This document shows, piece by piece, positions 8,216-16,762 of a DNA stretch of 64,000 nucleotides. The stretch covers positions 1 to 64,000 of the forward strand of contig JAGCUN010000045.1 of assembly GCA_017962845.1 (NCBI GenBank). The letters run 5' to 3'. Both the position numbers and the translations under genes were made by a program. The DNA comes from Bacteroidales bacterium (GTDB lineage Bacteria > Bacteroidota > Bacteroidia > Bacteroidales > WCHB1-69). Position 1 is the first letter of the stretch. Every line of letters starts with the position of its first letter. A model generated the notes under the pieces. The model had not been told where the DNA came from, did no database searches, and worked only from the letters and a program-made list of their open reading frames with translations.

Positions 8216-10021
8216 ATGAAAATGCTGAGAATTTTTGACATTTTAGACCATCTGAAAGAATACGGAAACAAGGACATTCTTGCTCGTCGCGAGGCCGATG
8301 GCAAATGGAAAAAATATACCATTGACGAATATGTTGAGCACGCGTACGCCATCTCATCCGCCCTTTTGGAACTGGGTGTGAAAAAAGGCGACAAAGTGGC
8401 CACCATCATGCAGAACCGTCCGGAATGGAACTTCCTTGACATGGGTATCGCGATGGCAGGCGGCATTCATGTACCTGTATATCCGACTCTTAACGAAAAC
8501 GACTACCGCTACATCCTCAACCACTGCGACACCAAGCTGATTGTGATCGGTGTGGAACAGATTTACAAGAGGGTGGAACCGGCCATCCCCGACCTGACCT
8601 TACAACCCGAGATTTTTACCATCGCGAAAATCGAGGGCAGGCGCAGTTTTGACGACTTGCTGGAAATTGGGCGGGCCAACATCGAGAAATGGCGCCCTGT
8701 GATTGAAGAAATCAAGCAGAACACCTCTCCCGAGGACATCGGCACAATGATTTACACATCAGGCACGACAGGGAAACCTAAAGGAGTGATGCTGAGGCAC
8801 AAAAGCATGGTCATCAATGCGGCTAAGGTGGCCTCGATGAACACGCACGATTATCACGCCTGCGTGCTGAGCTTCCTGCCGCTATGCCACGTGTATGAAA
8901 GAGTGTGCAACTACATGTACCAGATTTTGGGTGGAACCATCTATTATGCAGGAAGTTTGGCCACTATCGGAAAAGACCTGAAAGACATCCATGCGATGGG
9001 TTTCTGCGCTGTGCCGAGGGTTTTGGAGATGATGTTCGACAAGTTGCAGGCCGCCGGCAAAGACCTGAAAGGTCTGAAAAGGGTCATCTACTCTTGGGCT
9101 TTTAGAATTGCACAAGTATATGATAATGAGCGTACTGGATGGTTTTACAAGACCAAATACAGAATCGCCGACACGTTGGTGTATTCGAAATGGCGCGAGC
9201 AGATGGGCGGCAACCCGATGATTATCGTGTCGGGAGGCTCTTCCATCCAAGAACGCATCATTCGCACATTTACCGCGGCCAATATGTATGTATTTGAAGG
9301 ATATGGACTTACAGAAACCTCTCCCGTCATTTCGGTCAACAACCCGGCCAAAAAAGAGCTGCATCCTGGCACGGTGGGACCGGTGCTCGACTGTATTGAA
9401 TTCAAATTGGCTGAAGATGGTGAGATCCTGACCAAGGGCGACTGTCTGATGGTAGGTTACTACAAGGATGAGGAGAGCACGCGGGCGGCTATTGACGAGG
9501 AGGGTTGGTTCCACACGGGCGACATCGGCGCGGTGGTGGATGGTTTTTTGAAGATCACCGACCGTAAGAAGGAGATTTTCAAGCTCTCGACGGGCAAATA
9601 TGTGGCGCCGCAGGTGTTGGAGAACCGCTTGAAAGAGTCGTTCTTCATCGAGCAGGCGATGGTGATTGGAGAGAATGAGAAGATTGCGGCGGCGATTCTG
9701 GTGCCCAACTTCGACACGTTGCACTTCTGGTGCGCGAAGCACAAGATTCACTATTCGTCGAACGAGGAGCTGTGTACCAATGCCGAGGTTATCAAGCGTA
9801 TTCAGCGTGAAATCACGAAGTTGAACGACACTTTAGCGGAACATGAGCAGATTCGCAAGTTCCGGTTGGTGGCCGACACGTGGAGTCCGCAGACGGGCGA
9901 ACTCTCGCAGACGCTGAAGTTGCGCCGTGCGGCTCTGTACAAAAAATACGACGCTTTGTGTCGCGAGATTTATCAGTATGAGCAAAAGGAGAAGGCAGCA
10001 GAGGAGGCTTTGCACGCCTAA
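8216..10021 (+). CDS. Long-chain fatty acid--CoA ligase (AMP-forming)
   Basis: The 601-residue protein belongs to the ANL adenylating superfamily. The P-loop-like motif IYTSGTTGKPKG begins near residue 179. The motif GYGLTETSP is in the middle, and the hinge/ATP motif GWFHTGDIG followed by KITDRKKEIFKLSTGKYVAP is in the C-terminal third. It is expected to activate free fatty acids with ATP and CoA at the inner face of the membrane. Length and the FKLSTGKYVAP motif fit the bacterial long-chain branch (FadD15-like) rather than acetyl-CoA synthetase. It has its own consensus promoter and a strong terminator after the stop, so it is probably a single-gene unit. Chain-length preference cannot be read from sequence. 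Confidence 0.92.
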   Translation: MKMLRIFDILDHLKEYGNKDILARREADGKWKKYTIDEYVEHAYAISSALLELGVKKGDKVATIMQNRPEWNFLDMGIAMAGGIHVPVYPTLNENDYRYILNHCDTKLIVIGVEQIYKRVEPAIPDLTLQPEIFTIAKIEGRRSFDDLLEIGRANIEKWRPVIEEIKQNTSPEDIGTMIYTSGTTGKPKGVMLRHKSMVINAAKVASMNTHDYHACVLSFLPLCHVYERVCNYMYQILGGTIYYAGSLATIGKDLKDIHAMGFCAVPRVLEMMFDKLQAAGKDLKGLKRVIYSWAFRIAQVYDNERTGWFYKTKYRIADTLVYSKWREQMGGNPMIIVSGGSSIQERIIRTFTAANMYVFEGYGLTETSPVISVNNPAKKELHPGTVGPVLDCIEFKLAEDGEILTKGDCLMVGYYKDEESTRAAIDEEGWFHTGDIGAVVDGFLKITDRKKEIFKLSTGKYVAPQVLENRLKESFFIEQAMVIGENEKIAAAILVPNFDTLHFWCAKHKIHYSSNEELCTNAEVIKRIQREITKLNDTLAEHEQIRKFRLVADTWSPQTGELSQTLKLRRAALYKKYDALCREIYQYEQKEKAAEEALHA

Positions 10022-10042
10022 ATTCTTCCTCATTGACAGGTC

Positions 10043-10075
10043 AAAAAAGCGGTTGAAATTTCGGCCGCTTTTTTT
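10043..10075 (+). terminator. Rho-independent terminator after acyl-CoA ligase
   Basis: AAAAAAGCGG (10043-10052) pairs with CCGCTTTTTT (starting 10065), with further inner pairs, and a T-run extends to 10075. It sits 22 nt after the ligase stop codon. Confidence 0.85.
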
Positions 10076-10098
10076 ATTAAATAATATTTCAGAAAAGG

Positions 10099-10129
10099 TT
10101 TGAATTTTTTACTTTTTTTTGTACTTTTG
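10099..10129 (+). promoter_or_regulatory. Consensus promoter for mce-mmdB
   Basis: TTTG at 10099-10102, exactly 19 nt, then TACTTTTG at 10122-10129. The epimerase start codon follows about 30 nt later. Confidence 0.82.
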
Positions 10130-10158
10130 CGCCGTTAATTTGGAAAACATTTTTTGTT

Positions 10159-10569
10159 ATGCAAATATCACATATTGAACACATTGGGATTGCCGTTAAG
10201 AGTTTGAAAGATGCAATTCCGTATTATGAAAACATCCTTGGCATGAAGTGTTATGCCACTGAAGAGGTTGCAGACCAGAAGGTACGCACCGCATTTTTCA
10301 TGGTCGGACAGACCAAAATCGAGTTGTTGGAGCCCACCTGTGAGGAGAGCACCATTGCCGGTTTCATCGAGAAGCGCGGCGAGGGCATCCATCACATCGC
10401 TTTCTGCGTGGACAACGCTGCCAATGCGTTGAACGAGATGGCCGACAAAGGTGTCCGCCTGATTGACAAAACTCCGCGTGCGGGCGCTGAAGGCCTTCAG
10501 ATTGGCTTCCTTCACCCGAAGAGCACCGGCGGCGTTCTTACCGAACTCTGCGAAGATCCCACCAAATAA
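10159..10569 (+). CDS. mce: Methylmalonyl-CoA epimerase
   Basis: The 136-residue protein is of the glyoxalase/VOC fold. It begins with the characteristic IEHIGIAVKSL, where His supplies a metal ligand. A second metal region IHHIAFCVDN is in the middle, and the C-terminus has HPKSTGGVLTELCE with the last Glu ligand. The enzyme interconverts (2R)- and (2S)-methylmalonyl-CoA in the succinate-propionate pathway. The decarboxylase beta subunit starts 22 nt downstream, consistent with propionate formation coupled to Na+ export. In many relatives the carboxyltransferase and biotin-carrier subunits lie between these two genes; here they are absent. Confidence 0.93.
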   Translation: MQISHIEHIGIAVKSLKDAIPYYENILGMKCYATEEVADQKVRTAFFMVGQTKIELLEPTCEESTIAGFIEKRGEGIHHIAFCVDNAANALNEMADKGVRLIDKTPRAGAEGLQIGFLHPKSTGGVLTELCEDPTK

Positions 10570-10591
10570 AACAGACTTATTTTAACCTATT

Positions 10592-11773
10592 ATGAATAGT
10601 ATCTTCACTTCAAGTCTATTGGGCGTTGGCGCTGACTTTTTAGAGGGTGTAAAAAATTTCTGGGGGTACACTGGTTTTTCCAATGCGCAGCTCGGAAACA
10701 TCATCATGATTATCATCGGCATTTTCTTCATTGCCCTTGCTATTCTGAAAGAGTTTGAGCCGATGTTGCTCATCCCCATCGGTTTTGGTATCATCGTGGG
10801 TAACATCCCCTTTGTTGATGGTTTGCAAATAGGTGTATATGAAAATGGTGCCGTGCTCAACTACCTGTATTTCGGTGTGTTAAAGGGGTTTTACCCCCCA
10901 CTGATATTCTTGGGCATCGGTGCCATGACCGACTTCTCGGCGTTGATTTCCAACCCGAAGCTCATCCTCATCGGAGCGGCGGCGCAGTTCGGTATCTTTG
11001 GCGCCTACATCATCGCTTTGGCACTGAATTTCACCCCGATGGAAGCTGGTGCTATCGGCATCATCGGCGGTGCTGACGGTCCTACCGCCATCTTTATCTC
11101 CTCGAAGTTAGCCCCGAGTTTGATGGGAGCCATCGCCATCTCGGCCTACTCGTACATGGCCTTGGTGCCGGTGATTCAGCCGCCTATCATGCGCCTGCTC
11201 ACCACCGACAAGGAGCGCCGCATCCGTATGCGTCCGCCCCGTGTGGTTACCCGTCGCGAGAAGATCCTCTTCCCCATCCTTTGTATCTTGCTCACCGCTT
11301 TCATCGTACCGTCGGGCCTGCCGCTGCTCGGTATGCTTTTCTTCGGTAACTTATTGAAAGAAAGTGGTGTAACTAAGCGTTTGGCCAACACGGCTTCCAA
11401 CGCCCTCATCGACATTGTCACCATCCTCATCGGTTTGACGGTAGGTTGTTCCACGCAGGCTTCTACCTTCCTGAACACCAAGTCGGTGCTGATTTTCTTC
11501 CTCGGTGCTGTGTCGTTCGTCATCGCCACCGCTACGGGCGTGCTGTTTGTGAAACTCTTCAACCTCTTCCTCAAAGATGGTAATAAAATCAACCCGCTTA
11601 TTGGTAACTCTGGCGTATCGGCCGTGCCCGACAGCGCCCGTGTATCCAATGTGGAGGGTTTGAAATACGACAAGACCAACTTCCTGCTGATGCACGCTAT
11701 GGGTCCCAATGTGGCCGGCGTCATCGGTAGTGCCGTAGCTGCCGGTGTGTTGCTGAGCTTCCTCTACAACTAA
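10592..11773 (+). CDS. mmdB: Sodium-pumping decarboxylase beta subunit (methylmalonyl-CoA/oxaloacetate type)
   Basis: The 393-residue integral membrane protein has about nine to eleven hydrophobic segments. The family hallmark GAIGIIGGADGPTAIF lies near residue 155, and Na+-site regions such as GLTVGCSTQASTF are near residue 285. The beta subunit decarboxylates carboxybiotin and uses the energy to export Na+. Its neighbour mce makes methylmalonyl-CoA the likeliest substrate, but OadB and MmdB cannot be separated by eye. The alpha (carboxyltransferase), gamma and biotin-carrier subunits are not in the window and must lie elsewhere. A strong terminator follows at 11800-11826, so mce-mmdB is a two-gene unit. 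Confidence 0.9.
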   Translation: MNSIFTSSLLGVGADFLEGVKNFWGYTGFSNAQLGNIIMIIIGIFFIALAILKEFEPMLLIPIGFGIIVGNIPFVDGLQIGVYENGAVLNYLYFGVLKGFYPPLIFLGIGAMTDFSALISNPKLILIGAAAQFGIFGAYIIALALNFTPMEAGAIGIIGGADGPTAIFISSKLAPSLMGAIAISAYSYMALVPVIQPPIMRLLTTDKERRIRMRPPRVVTRREKILFPILCILLTAFIVPSGLPLLGMLFFGNLLKESGVTKRLANTASNALIDIVTILIGLTVGCSTQASTFLNTKSVLIFFLGAVSFVIATATGVLFVKLFNLFLKDGNKINPLIGNSGVSAVPDSARVSNVEGLKYDKTNFLLMHAMGPNVAGVIGSAVAAGVLLSFLYN

Positions 11774-11799
11774 ACCGACAGTGGAATAGGATATAGAAG

Positions 11800-11826
11800 G
11801 GGGCTCCACTGGTGAGCCCCTTTTTT
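11800..11826 (+). terminator. Rho-independent terminator after mmdB
   Basis: GGGGCTC (11800-11806) pairs with GAGCCCC (11814-11820) around a 7-nt loop, followed by six T. Confidence 0.92.
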
Positions 11827-11869
11827 ATCGAAAACATCCATTATAAAAACGAAAATAAAATCACCTGAT

Positions 11870-13924
11870 ATGAAAAAAGAACCCAAACGCTATACCATCA
11901 CCTCGGCGCTGCCGTATGCCAACGGACCTGTACATATCGGTCACCTGGCCGGTGTTTACATCCCTGCCGACATCTATGCCCGCTACCTCCGCAACAACGG
12001 CAAGGAGGTGCTTTTCCTGGGCGGCTCCGATGAGCACGGCGTACCGATTACGCTGAAAGCCCGCAAAGAGGGCGTGACCCCGCAAGACATAGTGGACCGC
12101 TACCACAACATTATCAAAGAGTCGTTCAAGGAGTTGGGCATCTCTTTCGACATCTACTCCCGCACCTCCAACCCGACTCACCACGAGACGGCGGCGGCCT
12201 TCTTCACCAAATTGTACAACAAAGGCAAGCTCATTGAGCAGACCTCACAGCAGTATTACGACGAGGAGGCCAAGCAATTTCTCGCCGACCGCTATATCAC
12301 GGGCGAATGTCCGCACTGCCACAACGAGAAGGCGTATGGCGACCAGTGCGAGGCGTGCGGTGCGACGCTGAACGCCACCGACCTCATCAATCCGAAATCC
12401 ACGCTGAGCGGCAACCCGCCGGTGATGAAAGAAACCAAACACTGGTATCTTCCTTTGGATCAGTATGAACCGTGGTTGAAGGAGTGGATTTTGGACGGTC
12501 ACAAAGAGGACTGGAAGGTGAATGTTTACGGACAGTGCAAGTCGTGGATTGAGGCTGGATTGCACCCGCGTGCGGTGACCCGCGACCTCAGCTGGGGTGT
12601 GAAAGTGCCGTTGAAAGAGGCCGAAGGCAAGGTGCTGTATGTTTGGTTTGATGCGCCCATCGGCTACATCTCCGCCACCAAGGAGTGGACAGCCGCACAG
12701 GGTCGCAGCGACTGGGAGAAGTGGTGGAAAGACGAGGAGACCGAGCTGGTGCATTTTATCGGCAAGGACAACATCGTGTTCCACTGCATCATCTTCCCGT
12801 GCATGCTGAAAGCCGACGGCAGCTACATTCTGCCGGAGAACGTGCCCGCCAACGAGTTTCTGAACCTCGAGGGTGAGAAAATATCCACCTCACGCAACTG
12901 GGCCGTCTGGCTGCACGAGTACCTCCGCGAGTTCCCAGGCAAGCAGGATTCGCTGCGCTATATGCTCACTTCCATTGCGCCGGAGACCAAGGACGCCGAC
13001 TTCACATGGAGCGACTTCCAGGCCAAGAACAATAACGAGCTGCTCGCCATCTTCGGCAACTTTGTCAACCGTACGGTGGCGCTGACGCACAAATATTACG
13101 GCGGCGTGATTCCCGAGATGGGCCCCGTGACCAACTTGGAGAAAGAGGTGCTGGAGCAGATTCGGCAGTTCCCGCAGCGCATCGGCGACAGTGTGGAGCG
13201 GTATCGTTTCCGCGAGGCACAGGCCGAACTGATGAATCTGGCCCGTCTCGGCAACAAGTACCTCACCGAGACCGAGCCGTGGAAGAAGCAGAAAGAGGAT
13301 CCCGACTATGTGAGAAGTATCCTGCACATCTCCTTGCAAATTTGTGCCAGCCTGTCGATTTTGTGCGAGCCGTTCCTGCCCTTCACCGCTGAGAAATTGC
13401 AGAAAATGCTGAATATGAGCAATAAAAAGTGGAATGATGGCGGTCGTACCGATCTGTTGAAGGCAGGCGACACCATCAATACCCCAGAATTTCTGTTTGT
13501 GAAGGTGGAAGATGAGGCCATTGCTGCGCAGGTGAAGAAATTAGACGATGCGAAGAAGGCCAATGCCCTGGCGAATGCACCGGCCACGCCTGCCAAGGAC
13601 GACATCACCTACGATGAGTTCCAGAAGATGGACTTGCGGGTGGTGACAGTGTTGGAAGCCGAGCGGGTGCCGAAGACCAAGAAATTGCTGAAGCTGAAAG
13701 TAAATACAGGCGTAGATGAGCGCGAGATCGTGTCGGGTATTGCCGAATTTTACGAGCCCGAGAAACTCGTGGGCCAGCAGGTACTGATGCTCATCAACTT
13801 GGCTCCGAAGGAGATCAAGGGAGTGAAATCACACGGCATGGTGCTGATGGCCGCCAATGCCGACGGCAGTCTGGCACTGATGCAACCCGGCAAGGATGTG
13901 AATGCCGGGAGCACCGTGCAGTAG
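11870..13924 (+). CDS. metG: Methionyl-tRNA synthetase with C-terminal tRNA-binding domain
   Basis: The 684-residue class I synthetase has HIGH at residues 22-25 and a zinc knuckle (CPHC then CEAC) near 145-165. Its KMSKS equivalent is KISTS near residue 337. The anticodon-binding helical domain follows. The last 110 or so residues form an EMAP/Trbp111-like OB domain (starting [11 protein letters not shown], with KSHGMVLMA near the end) that aids tRNA binding and dimerisation. It charges tRNA-Met in the cytoplasm. The start follows the mmdB terminator by about 45 nt, with no convincing promoter motif between them. It converges with hydG, whose stop is only 20 nt away. Confidence 0.96.
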   Translation: MKKEPKRYTITSALPYANGPVHIGHLAGVYIPADIYARYLRNNGKEVLFLGGSDEHGVPITLKARKEGVTPQDIVDRYHNIIKESFKELGISFDIYSRTSNPTHHETAAAFFTKLYNKGKLIEQTSQQYYDEEAKQFLADRYITGECPHCHNEKAYGDQCEACGATLNATDLINPKSTLSGNPPVMKETKHWYLPLDQYEPWLKEWILDGHKEDWKVNVYGQCKSWIEAGLHPRAVTRDLSWGVKVPLKEAEGKVLYVWFDAPIGYISATKEWTAAQGRSDWEKWWKDEETELVHFIGKDNIVFHCIIFPCMLKADGSYILPENVPANEFLNLEGEKISTSRNWAVWLHEYLREFPGKQDSLRYMLTSIAPETKDADFTWSDFQAKNNNELLAIFGNFVNRTVALTHKYYGGVIPEMGPVTNLEKEVLEQIRQFPQRIGDSVERYRFREAQAELMNLARLGNKYLTETEPWKKQKEDPDYVRSILHISLQICASLSILCEPFLPFTAEKLQKMLNMSNKKWNDGGRTDLLKAGDTINTPEFLFVKVEDEAIAAQVKKLDDAKKANALANAPATPAKDDITYDEFQKMDLRVVTVLEAERVPKTKKLLKLKVNTGVDEREIVSGIAEFYEPEKLVGQQVLMLINLAPKEIKGVKSHGMVLMAANADGSLALMQPGKDVNAGSTVQ

Positions 13925-13943
13925 TAAAGGGAGCGTTTTCAGC

Positions 13944-15398
13944 TTAGAAATACAGGTCGCGTTCGCCCTGCTTGATACGTTCTATGCGGTTCAGCAGCTC
14001 GTCGCGGAACTGTTCATCCACGTTGCAGAGGTTGTTCTCGATGACCTTCCAGCCTTTGGCGGCCACTTCGGGCGTGGCGTAGTCCACCAGGTACTCGCTG
14101 AGCGTGAGGATGGCATTGGGCGTGCAGTAACGCTTGATGAAGCCTGGCACGCTGAACTCCATGAAGTGCTCGCCGGTACGGCCCAAGCGATAACAAGCCG
14201 TGCAGAAACTCGGGATGTAGTTGCCGTCCAACAGCTCTTCGATGATGTCTCCGAGGTTTCGGTCGTCGCCGATCTTGAACTGCTCGCGATGCAGGTTCTG
14301 GTTCTCCTGTTTGTCGCTGTTCTTCTCGGTCTCCTCATGGTGGTACTTGTAGTCGCCAATCTGGAGGTTGGTGCCGCCGTCGATCTGCGAAATACCGTAC
14401 TGGATGGCCTTGGCACGGAAGTCGGCATTTTCGCGGGCGGTGAGGATCATGCCGGTATAAGGCACTGCCAGACGGAAGATGGCGATGATCTTCTCGAAAG
14501 TCTCATCATCCACAAAGTACTTTTTGTCGATGTCCAGGCCGGAAGCGTCCTTGATACGCGGGAACGAGATGGTGTGCGGACCCACGTTGAAGCAGGCCTC
14601 CAAGTGGTTGGTGTGGCGAATCATGGCCATCACCTCGAAACGCCAGTCGTACAGACCGAACAGGATACCGAGACCGTTGTCGTCGATGCCTGCCTGCTGG
14701 GCGCGGTCCATGGCGGTGAGGCGCCACTCGTAGTTGCCCTTGATGGTGTTGGCGGGATGGTACCATGAGTAAGCCTCCGGGTGGTAGGTCTCCTGGACAA
14801 TCTGGTAGGTGCCGATGCCGGCCTCTTTCACGGTGCGGAAGCCCTCCACATCAAGCGGGGCTGCGTTGATGTTCACGCGGCGGATGGAACCATTGCCTTT
14901 GTGTACCGAGTAGGCGAGGCGGGTGGTGTGAGCGATGAACTCCGGCGAGTATTTCGGAGATTCGCCATATACCAAGATAAGACGTTTCTGACCGTCATCT
15001 TCCAGTGCCTCAATGTTATGCACAAACTCCTCATCGGTGAGGGTGGTGCGCACCTGCTCGTGGTTGGAGGAACGGAAACCGCAGTATTTGCAGTTGTTCA
15101 CGCAGTAGTTGCCCACGTACAGGGGGGCGAACAGCACGATACGGTTGCCATAGATGCGGCGTTTCAGCTCGCGGGCACCCTCCTTGATCTCCTCCACCAA
15201 CGCGGGGTCAGTGGTGTTGATGAGCACGGCGGTCTCCTCCAACGTCAGTCGCTCCTTGTTCAGCGACTTCTGGATGAGGGCGCGCACCCGTTCGGGCGTG
15301 CTTTTCGTGTTGTTGATGTAATCCCAAATTTCATCAGGATCGATAAACGGTTTGCCGATTTCGTCGGGAATCCGACATTTTTCTGGGTTGAATTTCAT
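13944..15398 (-). CDS. hydG: [FeFe]-hydrogenase maturase HydG (tyrosine lyase)
   Basis: The 484-residue radical SAM protein has the CX3CX2C cluster motif at C99, C103 and C106 (NYCVNNCKYCGF). Near residues 394-420 it has the second, HydG-specific cluster motif CTAC...RYC. This separates HydG from the related ThiH, which lacks that arrangement. HydG cleaves tyrosine to supply CO and cyanide for the hydrogenase H-cluster. Length is standard. The regulator-like TM1266 gene lies upstream on the same strand, and the 201-nt gap between them is filled with repeats and a palindrome. HydE, HydF and the hydrogenase itself are not in the window. Confidence 0.95.
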   Translation of the reverse strand: MKFNPEKCRIPDEIGKPFIDPDEIWDYINNTKSTPERVRALIQKSLNKERLTLEETAVLINTTDPALVEEIKEGARELKRRIYGNRIVLFAPLYVGNYCVNNCKYCGFRSSNHEQVRTTLTDEEFVHNIEALEDDGQKRLILVYGESPKYSPEFIAHTTRLAYSVHKGNGSIRRVNINAAPLDVEGFRTVKEAGIGTYQIVQETYHPEAYSWYHPANTIKGNYEWRLTAMDRAQQAGIDDNGLGILFGLYDWRFEVMAMIRHTNHLEACFNVGPHTISFPRIKDASGLDIDKKYFVDDETFEKIIAIFRLAVPYTGMILTARENADFRAKAIQYGISQIDGGTNLQIGDYKYHHEETEKNSDKQENQNLHREQFKIGDDRNLGDIIEELLDGNYIPSFCTACYRLGRTGEHFMEFSVPGFIKRYCTPNAILTLSEYLVDYATPEVAAKGWKVIENNLCNVDEQFRDELLNRIERIKQGERDLYF

Positions 15399-15407
15399 GA
15401 TTGGTTG

Positions 15408-15444
15408 TTTATTTGTTTTGTTTATTCGTTTATTCGTTTATTTG
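15408..15444. repeat. Short 8-bp tandem repeat (TTTATTYG) in hydG leader
   Basis: Units at 15421-15428, 15429-15436 and 15437-15444 read TTTATTCG, TTTATTCG and TTTATTTG. A further TTTATTTG lies at 15408-15415, offset by 5 nt. The array is within 25-50 nt of the hydG start codon. Confidence 0.8.
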
Positions 15445-15473
15445 TAGGGATGTCATATTATGGCATCCCACAA
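15443..15473. repeat. Palindrome, copy 2 of the dispersed repeat
   Basis: The arms 15443-15456 and 15460-15473 repeat the 2911-2941 palindrome with one G-T wobble (15453/15463) and a one-base loss near the right end. Unlike copy 1, no T-run follows on the hydG strand, so it should fold in the hydG leader without terminating. Confidence 0.75.
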
Positions 15474-15488
15474 TCATCCTCACATAAT

Positions 15489-15600
15489 CCTTTCATCTTT
15501 TCATCTCTTCATCCTTTCATCTCTTCATCCTTTCATCCCTTCATCCTTTCATCCCTTCATCCCTTCATCCCTTCCTCCTTTCATCCCTTCCTCCTTTCAT
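15489..15600. repeat. Array of fourteen 8-bp repeats (CYYTTCAT; ATGAARRG on the hydG strand)
   Basis: Fourteen consecutive 8-bp units fill exactly 112 bp. Twelve end in TTCAT and two in TTCCT (569-576 and 585-592 of the 15-kb block). On the transcribed (minus) strand most units read ATGAAAGG or ATGAAGGG, so each ATG is directly preceded by a purine-rich Shine-Dalgarno-like stretch. The first ATG overlaps the regulator's stop codon (TGATG). Confidence 0.92.
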
Positions 15601-15854
15601 CACATCCTCCCTTGCTTCGCCACCATCGATTTCGCCTCCACGTCGGGCAGACGGCCCAATTTGCCGGTGAGGGCGCTGATCTGGTCAGTGGTGCCTTCGA
15701 TGATGAGGGAAATAAACTGGATGCCTTTGTCGCGCAGGGGGAGCCCCTGACGGGCCAAAATCATTTCGGAGAACTCCGAGAGAAGCTCGTTCACTTGGGG
15801 AACTATGTCGCGATTGCTGATAAGGATGCTGATGCTTCCGATTCTCTTTTCCAT
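15600..15854 (-). CDS. TM1266-family putative iron-only hydrogenase regulator
   Basis: The 84-residue protein is of the ACT/NikR-C-like fold family named after Thermotoga TM1266. It shows the typical opening EKRIGSISILISN, a central QGLPLRDKGIQFISLIIEGT, and a second strand-helix unit ending in GRM. The family lacks a DNA-binding domain and is found beside [FeFe]-hydrogenase maturation genes; its exact activity is not established. Its position directly upstream of hydG fits this. A consensus-like promoter lies at 15948-15976, so regulator and hydG probably share a transcript. Its stop codon abuts the 8-bp repeat array. Confidence 0.87.
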   Translation of the reverse strand: MEKRIGSISILISNRDIVPQVNELLSEFSEMILARQGLPLRDKGIQFISLIIEGTTDQISALTGKLGRLPDVEAKSMVAKQGRM

Positions 15855-15947
15855 TAGAATTTCTTTTGGATTAGATTGATTATGAATAAATTATATCTGT
15901 TATTGGTTTTGGAGAAGAATCATCCGCTCCGCAAGCAAACAACGATG

Positions 15948-15976
15948 CAAAAGTACAATATTTTGTTGGATTACAA
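15948..15976 (-). promoter_or_regulatory. Promoter for TM1266-hydG unit
   Basis: On the minus strand TTG (15976-15974), an 18-nt spacer and TACTTTTG (15955-15948) match the Bacteroidetes promoter pattern, about 90 nt upstream of the regulator start. Confidence 0.68.
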
Positions 15977-16022
15977 TTGAGGATTGCGCGAAAAACGCGA
16001 AAATCTCAATTATTACTATTTC

Positions 16023-16706
16023 TCACCCGTTCTTCCTCCACATCACCACACCGTACACGCAGTTTGCCGTCCAGAACAGATACTGCGCCGCCATGCACCA
16101 GTTGCTGGCCATGATCCACATACACACTGCCACCACATCCACAAAAATCCAGTACCACCACTGCTCCCGAAAACGCGTCACCATCAGAATCTGCGCCACA
16201 AAAGCCGGCACCGTCGTCAAAGCGTCCATCACAGGATGCTGGTCGCTGGTTCTCCACAAAATCCATGCCACACCGACTGTGAAAAGCAACGTGATGATCG
16301 GCAGCAAAGTGTTCGCCCATAGGGGCAACTTCCTCGTCTCAACCACTCCGTCATCATACGACCTCGCCCAATTGACACACCCGATCACCATCGTAACGAA
16401 ATATACCAGGTTGATGACACTCTGTCCGTACAGCTTCGACTGGTAAGAAATAATGATGTAGGTAACCACCTGTACAAACCCGAACACATAGTACGAGATC
16501 TTCCGCCGACTGCACAACAGTACCGACATCACCCCGCAAATGCCGCTGAACAACGACAGTCCGTCCATCCCCTCCATCGGAAAGTAAAACACCATCAGGA
16601 AGTAGGTCACTACCTGCGTCAGCAAGCCTAAGCCGAGAAATAACCAGTAGGCAAGGTCTCCTCCTTCTACGAACTCTTGATATAAGATTCTGCCAATTTT
16701 TTGCAT
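16023..16706 (-). CDS. pnuC: PnuC-family vitamin transporter, probably nicotinamide riboside
   Basis: The 227-residue membrane protein has about seven to eight transmembrane segments. It carries the PnuC signature region: GFVQVVTYIIISYQSKLYGQ, then a helix ending CVNWARS, then TANCVYGVVMWRK at the C-terminus. PnuC proteins let nicotinamide riboside, or in some relatives thiamine, cross the inner membrane by facilitated diffusion. The upstream operon partners are a HAD phosphatase and a periplasmic 5'-nucleotidase, which fits nicotinamide riboside: the nucleotidase could release it from NMN outside. No TPP-riboswitch-like leader was noticed, which argues mildly against thiamine. The gap to the HAD gene is 56 nt. 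Confidence 0.87.
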   Translation of the reverse strand: MQKIGRILYQEFVEGGDLAYWLFLGLGLLTQVVTYFLMVFYFPMEGMDGLSLFSGICGVMSVLLCSRRKISYYVFGFVQVVTYIIISYQSKLYGQSVINLVYFVTMVIGCVNWARSYDDGVVETRKLPLWANTLLPIITLLFTVGVAWILWRTSDQHPVMDALTTVPAFVAQILMVTRFREQWWYWIFVDVVAVCMWIMASNWCMAAQYLFWTANCVYGVVMWRKNG

Positions 16707-16762
16707 AGTCAGGTGCTTTTTTGTGAGGGGTAATTTTTATTAATGATTTGTGAGATAGAATT

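Noticed and set aside
15489-15600. CRISPR array
   Set aside because: Units are contiguous 8-bp repeats without spacers, and there are no cas genes nearby.
14781-15857. A 358-codon plus-strand open frame crossing the 8-bp repeat array
   Set aside because: It is antisense to hydG and the TM1266 gene, and its Ser/Pro/Phe repeats are simply the translated 8-bp units.
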